From Acidobacteriaceae bacterium (GTDB lineage: Bacteria > Acidobacteriota > Terriglobia > Terriglobales > Acidobacteriaceae): 64,000 bases of DNA. Positions within the stretch are counted from its first letter, which is position 1. Each line of letters opens with the position of its first letter. The DNA lies in the NCBI GenBank assembly GCA_003131585.1, contig PKVW01000023.1:28555-92554 (forward strand), in the 5' to 3' direction. The notes under the pieces are model-generated. The model worked only from the letters and a program-made list of their open reading frames with translations. It ran no database searches and was not told where the DNA came from. Position numbers and translations under genes: made by a program. Shown here piece by piece: positions 58,829 to 64,000 of this stretch.

Positions 58829-59461
58829 CTAAGAATTCCGCTGCGGCGCGGGCGCCGGCTTCTTGAAGCGCTGGGGGCGTCCCCCGCGCAAGCGGATGCG
58901 CGCGGGCACTCCGACAATCGTAGTGTTGTCGGGAACGTCGTTAAGCACCAGGCTGTTGGCCACGACCACCACGTTGTTGCCGATGGCGGCATCGCCGATC
59001 AACTTTGCTCCCGCCCCGAAATACACGTTATTCCCCACACCCCGGGAGCCGGCGGCAATCAGCACTCCGCTCTGCACCGTGCAGTTGTCGCCAATCTTCG
59101 TGCCGCCGACATTGATGCCGTATGTCGTGTGTACCACTAAGCCCGGCCCGATCTGAGCCTCTGCGCTGACGTAGGATCCTGTAAGCAAGCCTATGGCGCG
59201 CTGAAACGCCGCTCCCCCGGCTCGCAACAACTGACCGGCTACCGGCACGCGTACTCCCAGCGCCCAGTGATGAAAGCGGTAGGCTACGACCACTTGCGTG
59301 TTCAGGCGAAAGAAGGCGGAAATCTTTTCCGTCCGGTTCGGTTCGTGGCGTTCCAGATTCTTATCCAGCGCCGCCCGGCGCACATCGGCGCGCAGGTTCT
59401 CAAACCAGCCCCCGTTCCGGGCCGGCACAGCGGCAACATTGGTCTGCCCGGCTGCGCTCAT
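58829..59461 (-). CDS. Left-handed beta-helix (hexapeptide) acyltransferase, serine O-acetyltransferase-like
   Basis: From ATG 59461 the protein has 210 residues. An alpha-helical N-terminal part (NLRADVRRAALDKN ... SAFFRLNTQVVVAYRFHHWA) precedes imperfect hexapeptide turns: VSAEAQIGPGLVVHTTYGINVG, KIGDNCTVQSGVLIAAG, and GNNVYFGAGAKLIGDAAIGNNVVV. The HTTYGINVG segment holds the likely catalytic His. The C-terminus is basic and Pro-rich. The family transfers acetyl or other acyl groups from CoA or a carrier protein. In EPS loci such genes usually acetylate sugars, although a serine acetyltransferase cannot be excluded. Its ATG overlaps the glycosylphosphotransferase stop by four bases (ATGA). 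Confidence 0.78.
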   Translation of the reverse strand: MSAAGQTNVAAVPARNGGWFENLRADVRRAALDKNLERHEPNRTEKISAFFRLNTQVVVAYRFHHWALGVRVPVAGQLLRAGGAAFQRAIGLLTGSYVSAEAQIGPGLVVHTTYGINVGGTKIGDNCTVQSGVLIAAGSRGVGNNVYFGAGAKLIGDAAIGNNVVVVANSLVLNDVPDNTTIVGVPARIRLRGGRPQRFKKPAPAPQRNS

Positions 59462-60894
59462 GCCGCTCCCGAACCTCGCAGCACGGCCGGAATCGTGCGC
59501 AACAAAATCTTGAAGTCCAGCCACAGCGACCACCGGTCGATGTATTGCAAATCCAGCTCCATCCACTGCTCGAAAGCAATCGAACTTCGTCCTGCCACCT
59601 GCCACAGGCAGGTGATTCCCGGCTTCACGCTGAAGCGCCGCCGCTGCCAGTCCTCGCTGAAACCCTCGTAATCGCGCACCGGGAGCGGACGCGGCCCGAC
59701 CAGGCTCATGTCCCCTTTGAGCACGTTGAACAGTTGCGGCAACTCATCGATGCTGGTCTTTCTCAGAAATCTTCCCACTGGAGTAATGCGGGGATCATTC
59801 TTGATCTTGAATACCGGGCCGCTCACCTCGTTGAGGTGCTCGATCTCGCCCATCCTTTTTTCGGCGTCCGCCACCATGGTGCGGAACTTATAAATGTTGA
59901 AGCGCCGCTTGTTCCGCCCCAGCCGGTTTTGCTTGAACAGCACCGGTCCGTGTGAGGTCAGTTTGATCAGAATCGCGGTTACCAGCAGCGCGGGAGAGAT
60001 CAGCACAAGGAAAGCCGCTGAACCCACCAGGTCAACCGCCCGCTTCACCAACACCGGCCAGCCGTTGATTTGGCCGGTACGATGCGTGATCAGCGAGTCT
60101 CCCTCCCAATCTTCCGCGGACGAGCGCGCCAGCTTGAGATTGAAAATGTTGCTCAGTTGCCGGACGGTGATGCCCTGCTCCTCGCAGTAGGCCGCAATTT
60201 GCGAGGCCTCGAAGTACCGCGAGCGCATGGGCAGCGCCATCACCACTTCGTCCACAACACTGCTCCGGAGGAACTGGGAGACGCCCCCGAAATCGCACGC
60301 CAAGGCGAAACCGCTGTTGTGAAAAATGTCCATTCCCTGCCAGTTTTCGTCCACGAATCCGATGACCCGGTATCCGATCTCAGGATGGTTCACCAGTTTC
60401 CGCGCGAACTGGACCGCGCGTTGATTGGTGCCCACGATCAGGACATCGCGCAGGTTGCGCCCTTGCTTGCGGATCCAGGCCAGCACCATGCGCAAGCTCA
60501 AGCGGCTGGCGACCGTGGCGGCGGTGCTAATCGCCCAGAACGCTATGAGGAACCGAGGGGTTCCCATCTGAATCTGGAACAACGCGGACCCCGCCAGAAT
60601 GATCAGCGTTGCAAGAGAGGTAGCTTTCACCACGTCGAACACTTCGGCGTTGCGCCGGGAAAGCCGGCGCGAAGCGTATAGCCCAAACGCGCTCAGAACA
60701 AAATGCCAGGCCAGAAGGAACAGAAAGAAGATGGCAAGATTCTGGACCTTCACCCGCATGGAAAAAAACTCGGCCAGCGTGACTTTATGCCGGTCGAAGG
60801 CAATGGCCCCGGCCAGCAGGAACGCCAATACCATCAGCCCCAGATCGAACAACTTGAAGACATTGAGCAGGATCTTGCGGCGAACGTTACTCAT
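59458..60894 (-). CDS. Polyprenyl glycosylphosphotransferase initiating EPS synthesis
   Basis: The 478-residue protein has four N-terminal membrane segments (about 12-135), a CoA-binding-like cytosolic domain (DVLIVGTNQRAVQFARKL, about 150-165; IGYRVIGFVDE) and a fifth hydrophobic segment (LVGSAAFLVLISPALLVTAILI). The C-terminal catalytic domain has FKQNRLGRNKRRFNIYKFRTM, KIKNDPRITPVGRFLRKTSIDELPQLFNVLKGDMSLVGPRP and PGITCLWQVAGRS. This is the layout of WbaP/WcaJ-type enzymes, which transfer a sugar-1-phosphate (often glucose or galactose) to undecaprenyl phosphate as the first step of repeat-unit assembly. The DEL..L.NVLKGDMS motif holds the catalytic Asp-Glu pair. The sugar is not predictable from sequence. 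Confidence 0.88.
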   Translation of the reverse strand: MSNVRRKILLNVFKLFDLGLMVLAFLLAGAIAFDRHKVTLAEFFSMRVKVQNLAIFFLFLLAWHFVLSAFGLYASRRLSRRNAEVFDVVKATSLATLIILAGSALFQIQMGTPRFLIAFWAISTAATVASRLSLRMVLAWIRKQGRNLRDVLIVGTNQRAVQFARKLVNHPEIGYRVIGFVDENWQGMDIFHNSGFALACDFGGVSQFLRSSVVDEVVMALPMRSRYFEASQIAAYCEEQGITVRQLSNIFNLKLARSSAEDWEGDSLITHRTGQINGWPVLVKRAVDLVGSAAFLVLISPALLVTAILIKLTSHGPVLFKQNRLGRNKRRFNIYKFRTMVADAEKRMGEIEHLNEVSGPVFKIKNDPRITPVGRFLRKTSIDELPQLFNVLKGDMSLVGPRPLPVRDYEGFSEDWQRRRFSVKPGITCLWQVAGRSSIAFEQWMELDLQYIDRWSLWLDFKILLRTIPAVLRGSGAA

Positions 60895-60938
60895 GGCAGG
60901 GACTCACCCAGTCTTTCGGTTGCTATGAAGGATTTCAT

Positions 60939-60995
60939 CGCGGTTTCCGCGCCACCACAGCCTTCCTTCGCACGAGGAAGAAGTTGCGCGGAAAC
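60939..60995 (-). promoter_or_regulatory. Nested inverted repeats with alternative hairpins before the glycosylphosphotransferase gene
   Basis: On the transcript strand a perfect ten-base pair of arms, GTTTCCGCGC (60995-60986) and GCGCGGAAAC (60952-60943), encloses a second stem, CTTCCT with AGGAAG (60980-60975 and 60967-60962). The downstream arm can also form a local hairpin, CGCGG-AAA-CCGCG (60951-60939), which excludes the long stem. No T-run follows. The site could be a control point in the operon or a protein-binding palindrome. Confidence 0.45.
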
Positions 60996-61035
60996 GTAGA
61001 GTCGAGAATGGAAGGATGCGGAGATTCGGTTCGGG

Positions 61036-61797
61036 TTACAGACGGTCGTAAATACCTTGCGGAATAGGAAACGTACGCTGATTCAGCACGGCCCCCAGCA
61101 CTCTGATCTTGGCCCGTTCCAATTCGTGCATGGCCTTGCGGGCTGTCTCCCGGCGTGAAGAGTTGGCTTTGAGCACGAGTAGCAGACCGTCCGCAGCGCA
61201 TCCCAGCATCACGCCATCGTTGGAAGTGTTCAGGGCGGGAGCGTCGACCAGGACGTAGTCGAACTCCTGACGCAGTTCGACAATTCGCCTCTGCATGCGG
61301 TCGGAGCCGACCAGCGTTTGCCCTTCACTGCTTTCGGCGCCGCAACTCAACAACCATAGATTCTGCCGCACCCGCCGGACGAACCGGCGCACCGGACCGG
61401 AATCGCGGAGAGCGTCGGAAAGCCCATGATGGTTTTCCACCTGAAATTGCTGATGCAGGCCCGGAGCTGCCAGGTTGGCATCCACTACGCACACCGAAGC
61501 CGCAATCTGCGAGGCCAGGATCTCCGCCATGCGCGCGCTAATCCAACTGCTGCCGCTGCCTGCCTCAATGCTTGCGACCACCACGATGCGCGAAGTATCC
61601 GCTCCCGTGGCCAGGAATAGACGCTGCACCAGCTTGGTCAGTTCGTCTTTCTGCGCGGGTTGCGTTTCCAACTCGGGCGGACTGACCTCCATGGGTCGAA
61701 ATTCAACCGGTTCGGGCAACGCGATAGGCTCGGTGTCGGTCGAGAAGATGTCTTGTTCCTTCCCGAGTTTCTGAAGCAGTTCGAAATTTCGGCTCAT
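61036..61797 (-). CDS. CpsD/BY-kinase-like P-loop protein with a degenerate nucleotide site
   Basis: The 253-residue protein has the length and order of the cytoplasmic half of bacterial tyrosine kinases that pair with chain-length determinants. The Walker A region reads SIEAGSGSSW (76-85), where active kinases have the pattern PGEGKST. The catalytic Lys is replaced by Ser83 and the following Thr by Trp85. The A' motif VVDANLAAP has Asn108 where the second Asp is expected. A Walker B-like VLVDAPALN is kept. No tyrosine cluster is present at the C-terminus (IYDRL). ATP-dependent kinase activity is therefore doubtful, and a scaffold role for the EPS machine is more likely. It lies 57 bases behind the ExeA-like gene. 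Confidence 0.75.
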   Translation of the reverse strand: MSRNFELLQKLGKEQDIFSTDTEPIALPEPVEFRPMEVSPPELETQPAQKDELTKLVQRLFLATGADTSRIVVVASIEAGSGSSWISARMAEILASQIAASVCVVDANLAAPGLHQQFQVENHHGLSDALRDSGPVRRFVRRVRQNLWLLSCGAESSEGQTLVGSDRMQRRIVELRQEFDYVLVDAPALNTSNDGVMLGCAADGLLLVLKANSSRRETARKAMHELERAKIRVLGAVLNQRTFPIPQGIYDRL

Positions 61798-61854
61798 TCT
61801 AGTCCCTGGTTCCTTCTAATTCTGGGTTCGAAACGACCTGCCCGGCGGCTTGTT

Positions 61855-62976
61855 CTATTGCACGATTTCTTCCGGTCGTGACGGCGGCTTGCCGGCATTG
61901 GCATTTTGCTCCTGATCTTTCAAGGTCCGAACCACTTTCTGCATGTAGTCGCGGGCTTCGCGCGGGCTTATCGGCGCGAGCGTGTCGTTGCCTGGGTGCG
62001 GAGCGTTCCCCGCTCGCGATTTATAGCTTTGATCTGGCGACGGGGCTGGCACTGGCGCGGAGCGTGCCGCGGGAAATACAACCGGGGTTGAACGGTAGTT
62101 GTCACCCCCCCCGGAATCGAATGGTGAGTTCGATCCGTCGGATGCAGGCACATAATCTTGTTCTGCCAGCAGATGACGGATGTCAAGATCCTGCGCAACT
62201 TCTTCGACCGTCTCCAAATCGACGGTTCGTTTGCGGAGGGCAAAGGCCAGCGATAAAGAGTGAAAGCAGAGGTTGTTGATTCGGCGGGGGATCCCGGCGC
62301 TGAGCATTGCGATTCGGCTGACGGCCCGGGGATCAAACAGACGCCCGCCGGCATAGCCCGCCACTCGCAAGCGATGATCGATGAAGCGGGCCGTCGCCTC
62401 CGGCCCGAACGGTTTCAGGCTGCTGAAGCTGGCGATGCGCTGATGCAACTGGTTCAATCCCGGCTGGGCCAGCTTCTCCCCCAGTTCGGGCTGACCGGCC
62501 AGGATGATCTGCAACAGTTTGGCCTGTGGGGTTTCGAAATCCGAAAGCAGCCGCACCGTCTCCAGTACTGACGGGTCGAGGTTCTGCGCTTCGTCGATGA
62601 CGATGATGAAACGATTGCCGGCCCGCGCCTCTTGCTCCAGGCAGCGGTTGAACTGCTCGTGCATGTGGACGAAATCGCCGTCGCTCTCCAAACCCACCTC
62701 TGCCAGGAGGAAACGCATGAATTCGCGCGAGCTGCACTGGGTCTGAAACAAAAAGGCAGTCCGAGCGCGATTGCGGAATTTTTCCAGCAGGTGAAACAAC
62801 AGGGTAGTCTTGCCCATCCCCGGCTTGGCGATGAGGGCGAGGAATCCGCGGTTGGCTTCAATGCCGTAGAACAGCGACGCCAAAGCTTCGCGGTGCCCGT
62901 CCCCCAGATACAAGTATCGGGGATCGGGAGTAACGCCGAAAGGCTGCTCGCGCAGTCCAAAAAATTGCTTAAACAT
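61855..62976 (-). CDS. ExeA-like AAA ATPase of the EPS locus
   Basis: The 373-residue protein begins with the family block FFGLREQPFGVTPDPRYLYLG, followed by Walker A AKPGMGKTTLL (Lys56) and Walker B FIIVIDEAQNL. A sensor-like LLSDFETPQAKLLQIILAGQPEL follows, then a winged-helix-like region (ISRIAMLSAGIPRRINNLC). The C-terminal 100 residues are low-complexity and Pro/Ser-rich. Proteins of this type are found in EPS loci, including PEP-CTERM/exosortase-associated ones, next to chain-length determinants, where their precise task is unclear. Unlike the neighbouring P-loop protein, all nucleotide-binding residues are intact. No exosortase gene or PEP-CTERM signal was found in this window, so a link to that system is not claimed. 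Confidence 0.8.
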   Translation of the reverse strand: MFKQFFGLREQPFGVTPDPRYLYLGDGHREALASLFYGIEANRGFLALIAKPGMGKTTLLFHLLEKFRNRARTAFLFQTQCSSREFMRFLLAEVGLESDGDFVHMHEQFNRCLEQEARAGNRFIIVIDEAQNLDPSVLETVRLLSDFETPQAKLLQIILAGQPELGEKLAQPGLNQLHQRIASFSSLKPFGPEATARFIDHRLRVAGYAGGRLFDPRAVSRIAMLSAGIPRRINNLCFHSLSLAFALRKRTVDLETVEEVAQDLDIRHLLAEQDYVPASDGSNSPFDSGGGDNYRSTPVVFPAARSAPVPAPSPDQSYKSRAGNAPHPGNDTLAPISPREARDYMQKVVRTLKDQEQNANAGKPPSRPEEIVQ

Positions 62977-62984
62977 AGGGTGGC

Positions 62985-64000
62985 CTAGCGAATCTGTACT
63001 GGGTGAGCAACATGGTCGTCGCTGAAGGGCTGTTCGCTCGAATGGGAACCGTTTCCGTTTCCGTTTCCGTTGCCGCTATGGGCGTGCCGTGGCACGGCGG
63101 CCAAGACCGGGATTCCCAACTCTGCGATGACTTCTCCAGGCGTGCGGAAAGATTGATCCATGTATTCCAAGGTGAAGGCCGCGGTCACGCTAGTCACCGA
63201 GGCCAAAACCATCCCAATCAACCCGAAAAGCCATGCTGAGCGGGAGGGCAGAACCGGCACCACCGGCGCTTGGGCGACGACGATGTTGAGGATGTTGGAT
63301 TGATCGAGAGCGTCGGCGATGCGCGCCTCCTCCTGCTTCTTCCGGTAAAGCAGGTAGGTTTCTTCGTTGGCTTTCTGGGTGCGCAACAAGTCCTGCTGCG
63401 CCAGGCCCTTTTCATCCAGCGCCTTCGCATTTGAGGCATAGAGGTTCACGATAGCCTGGGTCGCCGTCTCACGGGCTTGCAAACCGCTCAGGTCCGCTCT
63501 GGCCTTGGACAGTTCCGAGTTAATCCAGGCATAGGTGGGATTCTGATCGGTGGTTTCCTCGTTGAGCGGCAACCCTTCCTCTTTCGCCAAAGTCGCGCGC
63601 GTATCCGCGATCTGCTTGTCCACTTCAACCACCAAAGGATACGTGGTCTGATATTTGGTCAGCAGTTCCGTGCGCTTCAGCTCCAGAGTCATCAGCGTAC
63701 CCTTGAGTTGTTCCAGCACCTGCGCGCTGTCGCCCTTCTTAACTTGCGTCGTCATGCGCGTCGGAGTCAGCTTCTCTTGCGCGCCCAAGTCCTGGATCCG
63801 CTTCTCGGCCTCTTTAATCTGGGCCCGGGTCGATTGCAGACCGCTGTTGAATTCCGCCAGTTTCTGCAGGGTTAAGTCGCGCATCACCGAGGGCGCAACG
63901 CCTCCCAGCTCGCTATCAAATTGCTTGAGGCGCTCCTCGGCGTCTCCCAGCGCCTTGCGGTATTGCTCGGTTTCTTGTTCAAAGAACTGCACCTGCCCCG
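62985..64000 (-). CDS. Polysaccharide chain-length determinant (Wzz/GNVR type), 5' end outside window
   Basis: The reading frame stays open through the right edge (…GQVQFFEQETEQY), so the GTG at 63992 is probably internal. The visible part is a long coiled coil (FFEQETEQYRKALGDAEERLKQFD; LKRTELLTKYQTTYPLVVEVDKQI), then a membrane-proximal region and one transmembrane segment (SAWLFGLIGMVLASVTSVTAAF). After it comes the short cytoplasmic part EYMDQSFRTPGEVIAELGIPVLAAVPR, the usual hinge to a BY-kinase. The C-terminus carries a (GN)4 linker and ends HPVQIR. Such proteins set polymer length together with Wzy and form part of the export complex. The kinase domain is a separate gene here, and it is degenerate. 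The ExeA-like gene follows after eight bases. Confidence 0.82.
   Translation of the reverse strand, partial: GQVQFFEQETEQYRKALGDAEERLKQFDSELGGVAPSVMRDLTLQKLAEFNSGLQSTRAQIKEAEKRIQDLGAQEKLTPTRMTTQVKKGDSAQVLEQLKGTLMTLELKRTELLTKYQTTYPLVVEVDKQIADTRATLAKEEGLPLNEETTDQNPTYAWINSELSKARADLSGLQARETATQAIVNLYASNAKALDEKGLAQQDLLRTQKANEETYLLYRKKQEEARIADALDQSNILNIVVAQAPVVPVLPSRSAWLFGLIGMVLASVTSVTAAFTLEYMDQSFRTPGEVIAELGIPVLAAVPRHAHSGNGNGNGNGSHSSEQPFSDDHVAHPVQIR
63051..63074. repeat. Four hexanucleotide repeats in the chain-length gene
   Basis: GTTTCC occurs three times and GTTGCC once in tandem. On the minus strand they encode the Gly-Asn repeat of the cytoplasmic tail. The array is prone to slippage in whole-codon steps, so length changes would not shift the frame. 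Confidence 0.8.

Noticed and set aside
61855-62976. A PEP-CTERM/exosortase system, suggested by the ExeA-like ATPase and chain-length protein
   Set aside because: No exosortase gene is present, and none of the secreted proteins ends with a PEP motif, membrane helix and basic tail.

Overview
The window looks like a chromosomal segment of an Acidobacteriota bacterium, most likely class Terriglobia. This is inferred, not searched. The grounds are GC-rich coding, many Ala/Gly/Ser/Thr-rich secreted proteins built from ASPM-SPD-2-Hydin ('choice-of-anchor D') Ig-like modules, PQQ-type and FG-GAP beta-propellers, and a large exopolysaccharide (EPS) locus. No rRNA, tRNA, CRISPR array, transposase, integrase or replication origin was seen.

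Layout. (1) 1-6457: the tail of an Ig-like surface protein, then L-2-hydroxyglutarate oxidase, a secreted protein, UDP-glucose 4-epimerase (galE), pyrroline-5-carboxylate reductase (proC) and a parvulin-type prolyl isomerase. (2) 6620-37539: a roughly 31-kb island of very large secreted proteins. It holds four paralogous PQQ-like propellers carrying different Ig or FG-GAP modules, two further FG-GAP/TIG proteins, a galactose-oxidase-like copper radical oxidase, a secreted alpha/beta hydrolase behind a stack of Ig domains, a parallel beta-helix protein, a sulfotransferase, and two paralogous TIM-barrel-like proteins whose halves are in opposite order. Most genes run on the minus strand; three (11752-17175) run on the plus strand. 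(3) 37744-64000: one long minus-strand EPS locus. Read in the direction of transcription it encodes a chain-length determinant, an ExeA-like ATPase, a BY-kinase-like P-loop protein, the initiating polyprenyl glycosylphosphotransferase, a hexapeptide acyltransferase, an acyl-CoA-dehydrogenase-like flavoprotein, a stand-alone adenylation enzyme, a carrier protein, an NRPS A-T didomain, a P450-C-A-T-TE fusion, a Wzx-type flippase, a GH10 glycosidase, an O-antigen ligase/polymerase, a GT4 glycosyltransferase, a sulfotransferase, a small zinc-ribbon protein, a NodU-type carbamoyltransferase, a GDP-mannose 3,5-epimerase and a WecG/TagA glycosyltransferase.

The most striking feature is the NRPS block inside the EPS operon. 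The dehydrogenase, adenylation enzyme and carrier protein form the trio known from prodigiosin and pyoluteorin pathways that turns L-proline into pyrrole-2-carboxyl-S-carrier protein. The adenylation pocket read by eye (DLFYLALVCK) is one residue from the proline code I recall for those enzymes. The next adenylation domain reads DAWFLGNVVK, a leucine code. The last NRPS protein carries its own cytochrome P450 at the N-terminus. The layout suggests a lipid-linked glycan decorated with, or co-produced with, a short P450-modified pyrrolyl or leucyl peptide, plus possible sulfate and carbamoyl groups. The chemistry beyond the proline trio is hypothesis.
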